From Bostrychus sinensis (lineage: Eukaryota > Chordata > Actinopteri > Gobiiformes > Eleotridae), in contig CM036251.1 in assembly GCA_020698575.1 (NCBI GenBank), forward strand, positions 2,693,788 through 2,757,787: a stretch of DNA of 64,000 nt, in the 5' to 3' direction. The notes below the pieces were generated by a model. That model searched no databases, was not told the DNA's origin, and was given only the letters and a program-made list of their open reading frames with translations. The translations under genes and the position numbers were made by a program. Below, in pieces: positions 44,691 through 55,990 of the stretch (position 1 is its first letter; every line of letters begins with the position of its first letter).

Positions 44691-45060
44691 TTATTGTCCC
44701 TTTTGGGAAATTCATTTTCACATGATCTGTACACACAGGTTTAGAAATGCTTTACGTAGATAGACATGACATTCACAAACATATAACAAAAGCCAAACAT
44801 TGACAAAGCAAGAGCAGAAAAGGCATTATACCGACTGGATTCTCTACTGATTTGGTGCTGTGATGGCTGAAGGTATGAAACTGTTTTTGAATCGTGCTCT
44901 GTTGTATCGTAGGGTTCTGTATCTGAGGGAAGGTAAAGTACTGGAGTAGTGAGTGAGTGTGATCTTGTATCACGGTGTTTGCGATGCGTGTGATGGCTTT
45001 AACATTTAACTGAAGTAAGGAATGGGAGTTTGTAGGCCTGTGACCTTTGAAGCAATATTG
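44691..45060 (-). repeat. Antisense non-LTR retrotransposon 3' remnant
   Basis: TTTATTGTCCCTTTTGGGAA then ATTCATTTTCACATGATC is a typical reversed LINE tail. The following AT-rich part fits a LINE body without clear ORF. Confidence 0.5.
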
Positions 45061-45079
45061 GTTGTTTTTGTGAGAAAGG

Positions 45080-45815
45080 TCCGATTTTTTATTTTTTTTT
45101 GTAATTATTTCTTTTTATTGGAAAAAGGTGCAAAGGATAGCACACAATACTCCTTACAAATATATCACAGCCCTTTTTCAGTTTTTCAACATATACATAC
45201 ATTTCAGAATAAATCAATCTTAACTTATGAACTAGGGTGCTTACAGTTCTAACATTTTCCATTAAAAAACAACAGAAAACATGGGGTGTACAGAGAAATA
45301 AGATAGAGAATACTCTGGAGGAGTCATACAAAACTTGCATGGAAAGGGGATATAAAGTTAATCCATTTGTTCCAAATTTGGTAGAACTTATCCTTCTGGA
45401 TTCTAAGAGAGTATGTCATTTTTTCCATTTTAAAAATTTCAAGAGTTATTTCGTGCCAATCATCCAATGTTGGTGGGGTTGGGTTCAACCACTTTCTCGT
45501 GATAGTTTTTTTACTGGCAGCTAAAAGGGCCTGCAGCAGCTTTATATCTGTCCTCCGTTCTACAGTTGTAACACGACCCAAATATAGATTTACAGAGTCA
45601 AAAGATATTTGTACCTTAAATACAGAGTTCAATGTTTTATGAATCCCACACCAGTACTGGTACAGTCTAGGACAGTCCCAGAACACATGATAATGGTTTG
45701 CCTCCACTGAACCACATTGTCGCCAACACTCTGAATTTGCATTTCTGTATTTATCCTGGAGAGGGGTTTTAAAGAACCTTATGATGTTTTTGACTCTGAG
45801 AATATTGTAAAAGCA
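45080..45815 (-). mobile_element. L1-like LINE, ORF2 C-terminus and 3' UTR
   Basis: On the minus strand 45815-45324 reads RVKNIIRFFKTPLQDKYRN, then SECWRQCGSVEANHYHVFWD with a final Cys (45765-45680). This is the L1 ORF2 C-terminal Cys/His motif (C-x3-C-x7-H-x4-C). It continues LLQALLAASKKTITRKWLN and LDDWHEITLEIFKMEKMTYS. About 160 codons are uninterrupted. The rest of ORF2 is absent (5' truncation). The left 240 bp is the AT-rich 3' UTR. Confidence 0.85.
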
Positions 45816-46740
45816 TGTAGAGCAATAAGTGAGAACTGGTTTAACAATACTTTATAGAGCAGAAGGAGGAGATTAGATGAATTTGCGAATGGTTGACAAT
45901 CTTTGGTTGCTTTTTGTGAATGAGACACCAGGGGGCACTGCAGGACAGACTCCCAAACAGTTTATTTAAAGTAAAAAAGCTACTGAGTTCTGCTTTAAAG
46001 TGTTCCTTCAGCCTCAGGTCAGTGAACAGAGGAGATCAGATAAATGTATGTACTAGGACCAGGCTGGTTATACACAGAAACTGACGACGTAAACTGTTTG
46101 TATGTTTGTTGCTATGATGTTTTGAAGATAAGATCAGGTTTTTCAGACTGAGATTAGATGTGTACAGAGTGAATGTGTGTAGAAGGATGCTGTTGTCTGG
46201 AGTTTCCTCTGATGTTGTAATGGCAGCAGTAGAGTTGTAGGTCTGTGGTCTGAGTTCCTGAGGCGTGTCCATGTAAAAACGGTGAAGCTTGGAGCAAAAC
46301 GCTGCACGACACGGTTACACTCTGAATCCCACTTCTGCCAATCACACACCATCAACCCAAACCCCATACTGTCTTCATTTATTTAAGGACTTTTCTAATC
46401 CTAATGCCCAGTTCCTCCCAGCAGATCCTGTACAGTGATGATATTACAAAAATGTAGATGACTAACCAGATTTACTCCTGCCCTGACAATCCAAGATGTC
46501 CTCACTTTGATAAACTGTTGGTGCTCTTTTAGCTAAAAACACTTTTTTGTTCTCAATATATGTACTATTTACAGGAACGCACATACACTTGCTAAAGAAA
46601 CACAAAAGAAAACATTGAATTTAGTCATCAGTTTAAGGAAATATCTAATAACCATGACATGAGATGTTAAGGAGATTTTTGTGTTCCAGTGTTACTTCTA
46701 AAAACCCAGCTTAAAAGATTGAAATGTTAGGTTAACTCTG
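45816..46740. other. No recognised feature
   Basis: An antisense open frame at 46036-46272 (Asn/Thr/Ser-rich) has no recognised relatives or splice signals. Left unassigned. Confidence 0.35.
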
Positions 46741-47200
46741 ATGTAGCTCAAACTGGACAGGTCCAAGTTAATGTTGTACTTGCTCAAGTATTTGAATTCA
46801 TGAACTGCTTTGGTTTTTGTTCTTTACTTTTATTCATACATTTGTTTACACTTATTTAGTACTTTTTGTAAAATTTTGGAAGAAAGTTTATTTATCAGAG
46901 TAGTAGTAGTAGTAGCAGTAGCAGTAGTAATAGTGGTAGTAGTAGTAGCAGTAGTAGTAGTAGTAATAGTAGTAGTAGCAGTAGCAGGAGTAGTAGTAGT
47001 AATAGTATTAGTAATACTTTTTACTGTGCAATTGCAAAAACATATTTTTACTTCAAGTTAGTCATTCACTACTTGAGTAAGATTATATATATTTATATAA
47101 TCTTGTTTGAATTTATTGATTATATATATTATTGTATATTTTGGAGTAACAGCACTTTATATTTTGGAGTAATAGTACTTTTACTGCAGTACTTCAGCTG
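46741..47200. repeat. AAAGTACTT-type dispersed repeat containing a (GTA)n microsatellite
   Basis: A (TAG)n/(CAG) mixed microsatellite at 46899-47015 lies within TACTTGCTCAAGTATTTGAA ... GTCATTCACTACTTGAGTAA sequence related to 31360-31870. Confidence 0.65.
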
Positions 47201-47874
47201 ATCAGTCTCTGTTTATCACATTTCGGTGTAGATTTAACCAGAGCTGTTTGTTTTAGTGCTGAGTTCTGATCAGGTGTCTGTGGTCTGTTGTTAGTGTTCA
47301 GTGTTGGCTCTGGTCCCACTTTGACTCTGTTGTGCCTTTAGTCGACCACTAGATGGCAGCATTCAACTGTATATTAGTCTAACCCAGTGTCTGAGTGACT
47401 CCACAGCTCTGCAGACTGGCTGTGTCCTGTCACTGCTCATGTGGTCTCATGTGGCTTCAGTGAGCTGACAACAGAGAATCAGACAGAAGTTTTACTGCTG
47501 CAAGGTTTAAATCCTCTCTTGGTTCATTTAATACACAGTTTAGAAAATACTGTCTCTGATTTGGATTTAACTCCAGTTTAAAAGTGGAACGATGTAACTT
47601 TTTACCTTAATTAAACAGTTTCATAGTCAGTGACTGAAGAAGTTGTTGCAGGGTGAATAAAGCCCCCTGCAGCGCTCCCTGGTGTTATCCTTGGTGAAAA
47701 ACCATCCTTGGAAGAATGGGAGAACCGACCCAGTGTTCCTGAAGTCTCAGGCCTGGTCCCGGTTCAGCCACAACAACAACACAGAGATGACTTTATTTCT
47801 TAGATGTTGGCAGAGCGGCCCAAAGCTTTGTACGGATACGAGAAGGAAAAAACCAGAGGCAAGCTGAGTGAGGA
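47201..47874. other. No recognised feature
   Basis: Spacer. Nothing coding is recognised. Confidence 0.4.
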
Positions 47875-47924
47875 GTCACACAGGGGCCACACAGGGGCCA
47901 CACAGGGGTCACACAGGGGCCACA
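47875..47924. repeat. 11-bp minisatellite, unit CCACACAGGGG
   Basis: Four to five units, one with a C to T change. Confidence 0.9.
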
Positions 47925-48373
47925 TGGACTCATGTGTTTTACCTTAGTGGTTTACTCCCAAATGAAGGGAGTGCTGGAGAGAAAAATGTGAGCAAAACAG
48001 CAAAGAAACAAGCTTCACAAGTTCTCTTTAAACTCTACTTGGTCACTCTTGTATAGCACAGTTGAATCCTGGTTTATTCCTGGTTTAAGACTGAATATTA
48101 ACAGTAGCGATTGCTCACTGACTGCAACTGAACTTCCCCTAAAATTTCATAAAATAAATGGTCAAATCTGCTGCTGCTCCTAGTGCAGTAAGCTGCTGTG
48201 GTTTTAATGACTTGATATGTTTTTGGTCATTTAAAATGGAATTTACCGCTGAATGAAACAAACTCTCAGCTCCTCGGTCTCCATCTTGATTGTTGTTATT
48301 GAGGACGCTGTTTATGAAGAACACGGGACTTAAATAAATTAATCAAAATGCACGGTACGGTGGATTTGAATCC
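47925..48373. other. No recognised feature
   Basis: Spacer. Confidence 0.4.
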
Positions 48374-48461
48374 AACCACAGTGAACGGCGGTGACCAGAC
48401 TGATATTTCTCTGTATAATACAGAGACATATCAGTCTGTGGCAATGCACATAACTGTGGTT
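48374..48461. repeat. Two-stage stem-loop
   Basis: Outer stem AACCACAGT (48374-48382) pairs with ACTGTGGTT (48453-48461). Inner stem CAGACTGATAT (48396-48406) pairs perfectly with ATATCAGTCTG (48428-48438) and after one mismatch continues 8 more pairs to a 3-nt loop. Function unknown. Confidence 0.7.
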
Positions 48462-48880
48462 GATTAATCAGCTTTAGTGTGTTTCTCTGACCTGATCCTC
48501 CTCACTTCAGAGCAGCTCAGACGTTGGGTAAATCCCCGGTGACACCGAGCTCTTGTTGTGGTCTCTTTAATGACTCCTCCTCCAGTCCCGTGTCCCGTGT
48601 CCCGTCCACGTCCCTGTCCCATCCCACTCTCTTCACTCTCACTTCAAAAGCCTCCCGCCCCACAAACCGATCTGTCCCGTGTGTAAACCATCACCAGAGC
48701 AGCAGTGACCTCTTTCTATTGGTCGGCCCCGGGTCACATGGCCACACCTAACGACAGGGTTTTACTTCCTGGGGTCAGACTTTTACAATCAGCCCACATG
48801 ACCTCATCTTTGAACAGAGACGTTTCTTAATAAGAGCTGTTTCTTTCAGTTGCATGTAAAGTAGTGGTAGGTCTAAACCA
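48462..48880. other. No recognised feature
   Basis: Moderately GC-rich at 48520-48740 with GTCCCGTGTCCCGT repetition. No exon is recognised. Confidence 0.4.
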
Positions 48881-49395
48881 GGACTGAACTGGGTCTAAAC
48901 CAGGACCAGACCACAACAAAACCAACTCTAAATAAGAAATAAAAAATAAATAAATAAATAAATAAAAAAAATTCTAAACCAGGACTTAACCGGGAGCAAA
49001 CCAAGGCTTAACTTTGACTAAATTAGCACAAATTAGGAATAAAACAGGTCTAAACTAGGACTAAAGTAGGGTTGAACCAGGACTAACCAGGACCAAACCA
49101 GGGCTAAACTACAAGTAAACCAGGACTAAACCAGGACTAAATAAGGACCACCAGGAATAAACCAAAACCCAACCAGGGCTAAATCAGGACTAAACCCGGG
49201 ATAAACCAGGACCAGACCAAGTCTAAACAAGGACTTAATTTGGACAAAGTTAGAACTAAATGAGGACTAACCAAGGACTAAACTAGGACCTAACTAAGGA
49301 CTAAATAAGGACTAAACCAGGTCTAAATTAAGACTTATCCAGACCTAAACAAGGACCAGACCAGGATTAAACCAGGTCATAACCAGGTAATAAAA
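48881..49395. repeat. Degenerate 11-bp minisatellite (AACCAGGACTA type), array 1
   Basis: About 500 bp of variants such as AAACCAGGACTAA, GACTAAACCAGG and TAAACTAGGACTA, with an A/T-rich microsatellite island (TAAATAAATAAA) at 48946-48968. It is the reverse orientation of the 14191-15058 unit type. Confidence 0.8.
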
Positions 49396-50575
49396 AAACC
49401 TCAAAGAACCACATTTTTCCACTCTGTTCCTGTCCTCCTTGTCCTGTGATTCATGTTCTGCATGTTTTTTTTTTGTTTTTTTTTTGTTTTTTGTTTTGTT
49501 TTATGAGACGTTCAAGGACCTCCTCAGGGAGTGAGTCATTTGAACGTTGCTGTTGTGGTGAATGGTCACATGATCCGAGTGAGGAGGCGGTGCGTTCAAA
49601 TGCAAACGGGTCACTCCCTTTAAACCGGGCCCAGGGGATGGATCCGGTGTCTCTGGACCCGGACTCCAAAGACCACAGGACTGTGGAGGGTTTCAGATCC
49701 CACATGTTCAAACCTGTGAATCAGATATTTCAACACAAACAGAATACAAAGTGGTACATGTGGGCTGTGCAACAGAAAAACTGTTTGGCATTTTGTAAAC
49801 AAGTATTATCTATAAAAACATCATCCTAACACACCACAAGCCTTTATTACCACAACCCAGGAAAGACTTATAAAGCCAAATTCACACTGAATCTGTTACG
49901 TTTCCCGTACAATTCCTGCAAGAAATAGACGCAATGCAAGTCAAGTTCACAGCGGGAGTGTTGCAGTACATCTCTGTGTCCGGTGCTATGACAGAAATAC
50001 GTATCAAGTCTATTTTTGCCGGATGCCGGATCCATCAGGTATAAAGTTGAACAGAGCAGATGGAGTCAGACAGGAAGTCAGACCTGGGTCCAGTGAAGAG
50101 GAGTCCGTAAATGAAAAAATAAAAACGCTTGTGCAGCCTCTCGCTCACATCGCTGTAAACATTATGTCTAAACTGAGGACACAGGGTCACAGATGACATG
50201 GGACAGCATTAAACCTGAGGAAAATGAAAGTATTTATAAAAGTAGCGTCCTTACGCAGGGTTGACTTTTGGGCTTCAACCGTGGTTAAATTGCCAAATAA
50301 TCTCTAAATGAACAAGAGATCGTGGTCAGAGGCAAACGTGGATAGCATGAACTCATAACTTCCAGCATAAACTCGCTGCGCAGCTCAACGCATTCAGTGT
50401 GAACCTGGTATAAGGGCTCTGTGGCTCAATTATTGGAGCATTTACCCCTAAACTAGGTTAGAGTCCAGGGGCCTCATTTATAAAGCTTGCACATCTTTTT
50501 TTTTTCTCTGTCCAGTACAGATGCACATGCCTCCCTCTCATTAGTGCCTCATGTTTAGGCAAATCTCATTCAGAA
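49396..50575. other. No recognised feature; T-rich run
   Basis: T-rich stretch with G interruptions at 49464-49501. No exon or repeat is recognised in the rest. Confidence 0.4.
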
Positions 50576-50883
50576 GTGGAGAGGGCGTGGCCTGAGGCGT
50601 GGAGAGGGCGTGGCCTGAGGCGTGGAAAGGGCGTGGCCTGAGGCGTAGAAAGGGCGTGGCATGAGGCGTGGAGAGGGTGTGGCCTGAGGGGTGGAGAGGG
50701 CGTGGCCTGAGGGGTGGAGAGGGCATGGCCTGATGCGTGGAAAGGGCGTGGCATGAGGCGTGGAAAGGGCGTGGCATGAGGTGTGGGGAGGGCGTGGCCT
50801 GAGGGGTGGAGAGGGCATGGCCTGAGGCGTGGAGAGGGCGTGGCCTGATGCGTGGAGAGGGCGTGGCATGAGGCGTGGAGAGG
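50576..50883. repeat. 23-bp minisatellite, unit GTGGAGAGGGCGTGGCCTGAGGC
   Basis: About 13 units, with point variants (GAAAGGG for GAGAGGG, GGCATG for GGCCTG, GAGGGGTG for GAGGCGTG). The antisense Pro/Arg/His-rich open frames are repeat artefacts. Confidence 0.95.
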
Positions 50884-51185
50884 TTTTACGTGACATGATG
50901 TGGGTTTACGTGCGCACCTTTCTACTCCAGATGGGATCTATAAAGGGAAAATTGCATCCAGCTGAGCGCACACAGATTTATAAGTCAGGATTTTTGCCGG
51001 TGTGTGCCAAATTTGGCCACAAGGCACACGCCTTTGCTAAGTGAAGATTGGACGCAAGCTTTTATAAATGAAGCCACCATATCTTTACCATTGTAATATA
51101 TGGATGATTTATTGATAAAGGTCTATTTAAATGCTTTTATTCCTGTCTTTCTCTAACTTTTCACACCAACTACCATCGTTGGGCC
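50884..51185. other. No recognised feature
   Basis: Spacer. Confidence 0.4.
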
Positions 51186-51440
51186 TAAACCAGGACTAAG
51201 CCAGGACTAAACCAGGTCCAAACCAAGACAATTTGGATTAACACAGAAAAATGGATTACAAAAGTAGGACACAACAGGGACTAAAATACTAAATACTAAA
51301 ATAATAAATTCTAAACCAGGTTCTAACTTGGTCTGAGCTAGGTCTGAACTTTGTCTAAAACAGGACTAAACCAAGTATTTGCCAGGTCTAAGTCAGGACT
51401 AAATCACAAGCATCCTAGGGCTAAACCAGAGTTAAACTAA
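51186..51440. repeat. Degenerate 11-bp minisatellite (AACCAGGACTA type), array 2
   Basis: AAACCAGGACTAAGCCAGGA and related phrases, more diverged than arrays 1 and 3. Confidence 0.7.
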
Positions 51441-52014
51441 TACAATACAGGGTTTGGTAAATCACAGCTTGAACTGGACCAGACTCCTGAGTATCACCAG
51501 AAGAAGCCTGGACCACAGCTTAAGAACCACTGCTCTATCCATTTGACCACAAAGCCCTGATATCTCACTATAAAAAATAAAAAAAATCCACTATAAGTCA
51601 CTTTTAGTTTAAACCATATTTGAGTAGAGATAAAAGTTACTCCAGGACAAAGCCCATTCCTCCCCAGGGACCACACTCAGACTTCCAGGATCCTCCGTCC
51701 CGTCACCGTTTTGATTCATACAACTCAGCGTTCAAAAGAAGATACACAAACATGCAGTACTTTAACCTGTCCTGAGGTATTTGGGAGAGTAAATTAAGGT
51801 GAAGTGGGACAGAGGTTAACGACTCTGCCGGGGGTAGGGCTTTGATGTGAAGCGCTGGGTTTGTGGCTCGTGTTTTGGTCAAGTTCAGAGCAAACAGAGA
51901 AGTCCCGACCGCAGTAAATCCAACACTGAGCCTCAGCTGAGCGCTGGGAATATTCTGTTCATATTCTCAGACTTTACCTCCAAATCCCGGCTTTAATGAA
52001 ATAAAATGAGCCAA
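51441..52014. other. Unassigned, with an hAT terminus at 51512-51533
   Basis: CACAGCTTAAGAACCACTG is an inward-facing hAT end. No partner end was found. The rest is unassigned. Confidence 0.4.
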
Positions 52015-52235
52015 AACCAGGATTAAACCAGGTCTAAACCAGGACTAAACCAGGTCTAAACCAGGTCTAAACCAGGTCTAAACCAGGACTAAACCAGGTT
52101 TAAACCAGGACTAAACCCAGACTAAACCAGGTCTAAACCAGGTGTAAACCAGGACTAAACCAGAACTAAACCAGGTCTAAACCAGGACTAAACCAGGACT
52201 AAACCAGGACTAAACTAGGAGTAGCCCCAACTAAA
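52015..52235. repeat. 11-bp minisatellite (AAACCAGGACT/AAACCAGGTCT), array 3
   Basis: About 19 units, the most regular of the three AACCAGG arrays. Confidence 0.9.
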
Positions 52236-52443
52236 GTAAGTCTAAAACCCAAGTCTAAAACCGGTTTCTAAACAAAACTAAATCAGGAATTGAACTGCGT
52301 ACCACCAGTGGGACGTGCCCTAAAACCTTTTCTGTATCAAAGAAGAATAACATTAAAGTCATTCTTTCAATGTCCATGCAAAAACCTTTTTTTTTTTTTC
52401 ATTTTGGGCAGCTCTGCACTATAGTTTTTTTTCTTAAGTTGAT

Positions 52444-52660
52444 AAGGGCCATATTATGTTTTTACAGTCTTTCTGAAATAGTGTTGCACTCCTTTGCATT
52501 AGTATTTAAGGATTTTTAACTTAAAATGATGTATACGTGGAAAATTACTCAATCTGTAAATGAAACAAAATACTACTGCAGGTATCTTTTTGATTTGGAG
52601 ACAACGTTATAACATAGTTAAAAGCTCAGAAAAGTTGATTTAGCAGAATAGAGGGCCTTT
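52444..52660. mobile_element. Family R1 element, copy f (short)
   Basis: Left end AAGGGCCATATTATG, right end TTAGCAGAATAGAGGGCCTT. It contains TTTAACTTAAAATGATGTAT, as in copy d. Confidence 0.65.
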
Positions 52661-53227
52661 ATGGGAGAAACTTCAACAGTCCTTCCAACAGTATAGATTT
52701 TCTGAAGCAGTAAATCTTTGTTATGATTTTTCCTTTCTTATGTCTCCAACACTGAATCTTAAATCTCCTACAGTTGATGTAAAAAGCCTGATATCATGGT
52801 TTTATTCTCTTCTGGCCAGAGATATATTTCTGCTGTACGTCTGAAATAAGTGTGTTTATTATTGAAGATAGAGGAATGCGTGAAGATATGTGTCTGCAGA
52901 ACTGTGCTTTGATTATCAATACAGGGAAAAATACATATTTTCATAGGTTTAGGTCGGACGGGTTGATACATTTTCCAAAGGACCATGAAAGATTAAACAG
53001 CTGGATACTTGGATACTTGGATTTAGGTCGATTATTTGAGCATTTTCACTTTGGGCCAATACAGAGAAGAGCTCTGGATTCCTGGAGCTTCTTCACTCTG
53101 CAGACGTCCTACGTCTCTTACACACAGTGCTGTGGTTAGAGGAGAGGACTCAGTAAGATATGCCATCTGTATGATGCTAGGCTAGGCTAACACTAAACAC
53201 TTGCCACCTGGCGCTAATGGTTTAAAA
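52661..53227. other. No recognised feature
   Basis: Spacer. The open frame at 52852-53139 has no recognised motif. Confidence 0.35.
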
Positions 53228-54030
53228 AAGTTGAATATTATTATTATTATTATTTTATTTATATGCGCCTTTCTCAACACTCAAGGTCACCTTACTAAAC
53301 CTTACAAAGACAGGATATATATATATATAATAAATAAAGTTACTTTTATTCAACCAGCAAGTTTTTTTTATGGACGGGAAAAAATAAAAACAGAAATATT
53401 TTTTCCACAATGATACCTCTTGTATGTCGTCTTATTATCTTTTGGAGAAGTCTGTGTCATTTCCGGTCAACGATTAATAAGAAACTGTTTGTTTTGGGTA
53501 GACTTTGTGCTGATGAGAAGAAATTCAGTTTTATTGCTGTTTAGTTTGCGAAAATGATGTGAAAAACATTTTTTGATATCAAGTAGGCAGTCAGAGAGGG
53601 AGGAGGGGGAGAAATATTGTGTTTGGTGGATAGGTAGCGCTGGGTATCATCTGCGTAGCAATGATGTGATATTTCTGGAAAATTGAACCAAGGGCGAGTA
53701 GTTATATGATGAATAGGAGAGGGCCGAGAACAGAACCCTGGGGAACACCAGAACTGACCGGCGACGGGGGTCTGTGAGTCTTTATATTGGACAAATTGGG
53801 AACACGCAGAGATGTAGGAGGTAAATCAAGTAAGGGCAGTGTCAGTGATACCAACAGAGATTGTGTCAAATGCTGCAGTGAGGTCAAGGAGGATCAGCAC
53901 GGTCAGGAGTCCAGCGTCGGCAGCTAACAGAAGGTCATTTCTAATTTGGATGAGGGCAGTTTCTGTACCGTGATGGGGGCGAAAACCGGACTGGAATTGC
54001 TCGTATAGATTATTATTAGTAATCATTAGT
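53228..54030 (-). mobile_element. L2-like LINE reverse-transcriptase remnant
   Basis: Antisense, with tail ATTATTATTATTATTTTATT at left. Read on the minus strand: NNLYEQFQSGFRPHHGTETA, TVLILLDLTAAFDTI, then after a frameshift and short deletion SSGVPQGSVLGPLLFI. In another frame follows HHCYADDTQRYLSTK, with YADD codons at 53646-53657. The 5' part and most of the C-terminus are missing. Confidence 0.85.
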
Positions 54031-54584
54031 TGAGGTAGGCTATCATTTAGTGCTATGCTAAAATTGCTTAAAAAAGATTATTTCATTGAGCTCATTCTTT
54101 TTTTCTGTTTCATTGCGCATTCACACGAGAGGAACTGGGAACTGGGACCACAGTTAGCTCTGAGCAGGGACTTTTCAGTTGGCCTAGAAACCTTTTGGTG
54201 ACGTAGGTATGCACATGTAAACCACCGTCTTTTGCAATTCAATTTAAAAATGTCCACACACACAAGCTGCTCATTTTAAAGCTAGTAAGACAAACAAACC
54301 CCTCGTAGCTTTTGTCTACAGAGCTTCCATTTTACAGTCAGAAAATGAAGCAGTACAAATGACGCTGGATCCTTGGTCTCCTGATCTTTCTCTGTAAACA
54401 TCCAAAGCCTGGACATTATACATCATTTTTCCTCTCTACGCTATGATTATTCCTGCAGTGAAATGTGCGATCTCTCTGTCTTTGTGCTCTATGGAAATGG
54501 TTTGTTCTGGTTTGTTGTAGCTGCTGGATGCTATCTCTATAGCTTATTTTACTTCTTTTACTGCTTTATTGTTTGAGGAAGGTT
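54031..54584. other. No recognised feature
   Basis: Spacer. Confidence 0.4.
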
Positions 54585-54735
54585 TGATGCTAGCCCAGCA
54601 CAGTAGTAGCCAGATGCTCCTGGGTTTGACTCCTGGACCGTGTTGGGCCTTTCTGTGTGGAGTTTGCATGTTCTCCATGTGTCTGGGTGGGTTTCTTCCA
54701 GCTGCTCCCCCTGTGTTGGAGTGTTACAGTGATGG
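54585..54735 (+). repeat. SINE-like repeat
   Basis: GCTCCTGGGTTTGACTCCTG (B-box-like GGTTTGACTCC), GGCCTTTCTGTGTGGAGTTT and GCATGTTCTCCATGTGTCTG. Sense copy of the fragment at 4331-4440. Confidence 0.65.
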
Positions 54736-55466
54736 ATGGCGCAGAATTTTCTTCAACTCAACACCAACATCAACAAATCTGAAATAATTCTAATCAACCC
54801 CCCACAGTCCATCTCCCAAATCCAGAATCACCTCGGCCCTCTATCCGCTAATCTCACTTCCTCTGCCAGAAATTTAGGGGTAAGCTTTGACTCTCACTTC
54901 ACATTCCAAGAACACTATCATGCTTTTTCCATCTTCGCACCATCTCCAAAATTAAGAAAGCTCCCCCAGATCTCAATAAAGTCATCAACGCTCTCATCTT
55001 CTCCAGGCTCGATTATTGCAACTCCCTCCTCTCCGGTCTAGACAATAAATCTCCAACTTGTTCAGAACGCAGCAGCTCGACTTCTCACTGGTTTTTGGCC
55101 TCGCTACACTGGCTCCCTGTGCATTTTAGAATTGATTTTAAGATTTTACTGATCACGTTTAAAGCTTGTCTTGCCCCGAGCTACATCACAGAGCTCTTGA
55201 CTTCACTCGAGCCTCCCTGCAGCCTTAGATCCTCGGGTGGGTCCCGGTTTGTTGTTCCACGGTCGAGACTCAAAACCAAAGGTGACCGAGCTTTTTCAGC
55301 CCAAGCCCCTCGTCTCTAAGTCACTTCTTAAAACCCACTTTTATCGTCTTGCCTTTTTATAATAATGTTGCTCATGTATTGTTTTTTGTAATCCTTTTTG
55401 TTGTTAAGCACTTTGTAAACCTTGTTTTTAAAAGTGCTAAACAAAAATAAAGATTATTATTATTAC
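54736..55466 (+). mobile_element. L2-like LINE, ORF2 C-terminus and 3' end
   Basis: Reads FLQLNTNINKSEIILINPPQ, NLGVSFDSHFTFQEH, then frameshifts to FSRLDYCNSLLSGL, SLHWLPVHFRIDFKILLITF and RSRLKTKGDRAFSAQAPRL. It ends GTGCTAAACAAAAATAAAGA with (TTA)n. This is the region downstream of YADD and matches L2-type elements. It carries several frameshifts and is not functional. Confidence 0.85.
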
Positions 55467-55474
55467 AAGAGGCT

Positions 55475-55990
55475 ACACAGGCCACAGACGCTGCACTGCG
55501 GTCGTCCGCTGCTCCTGACAGGTTTAACCCCAGCGGCATTGAAGGATGGGTCAAATGCAGAGACCAAATTTACAAAAGTACATGTAGATTCTTTGGAACT
55601 GGCCAAGATTTTAGAGCATTGATCTTTTCTGGATGTGTTTCTACTCCGTTCTTTGAGACCACATGCCCCAAGTAACGCACAGAGTCCTGGGAAAATGTGC
55701 ATTTCTCTATGGAAAGTTTTAGTCCAAACTCCTTTACTTCTAAACCTTGAAAAGTCTCACCTCATGTTCCTCCAAAGTAGGGGCAAAAACAATGAGGTCA
55801 GTCAATAAACACCAATGCTTCTTTGAGGTTCATTTCCCCTACACATTTCTCCATGAGCCGTTGGAAGGTGCTTGGGGCACTTATTTGACCTTGTTTATAC
55901 GTCAGGTTTTTTTTTTGTACTCTGGATTTCTCCCTGAATTGAACGGCGAGCTGGTAGGAATATTGATTTTTTTTCCCCCATCTCTATTCC
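55475..55990 (-). mobile_element. Ty3/Gypsy-type pol (reverse transcriptase) fragment
   Basis: On the minus strand around 55880-55830 the sequence reads PSTFQRLMEKCVGEMNLKEA, and after a frameshift or stop at the expected catalytic YLDD-like position it continues VKEFGLKLSIEKCTF and SVRYLGHVVSKNG. Further left is THPEKINALKSWPVPKNL. This order (fingers/palm, thumb) is that of Gypsy RT. No LTRs are recognised nearby. Broken. Confidence 0.75.

Noticed and set aside
45089..45340. 83-codon antisense frame left of the L1 fragment
   Set aside because: Lies in the LINE 3' UTR, out of frame with ORF2.
46036..46272. 78-codon antisense frame rich in Asn, Thr and Ser
   Set aside because: No domain, no splice signals. 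Probably a chance frame or unrecognised repeat.
48374..48461. microRNA precursor
   Set aside because: The loop is 3 nt and the outer region is a large internal loop, which does not fit a Drosha/Dicer substrate. No known mature sequence recognised.
49446..49829. 127-codon open frame starting MIHVLHVFFLFFF
   Set aside because: Begins in a T-rich run that mimics a signal peptide. No recognisable domain or codon pattern downstream.
50541..50896. Overlapping antisense Pro/Arg/His-rich frames
   Set aside because: Three frames are open at once across a 23-bp minisatellite. Not a gene.
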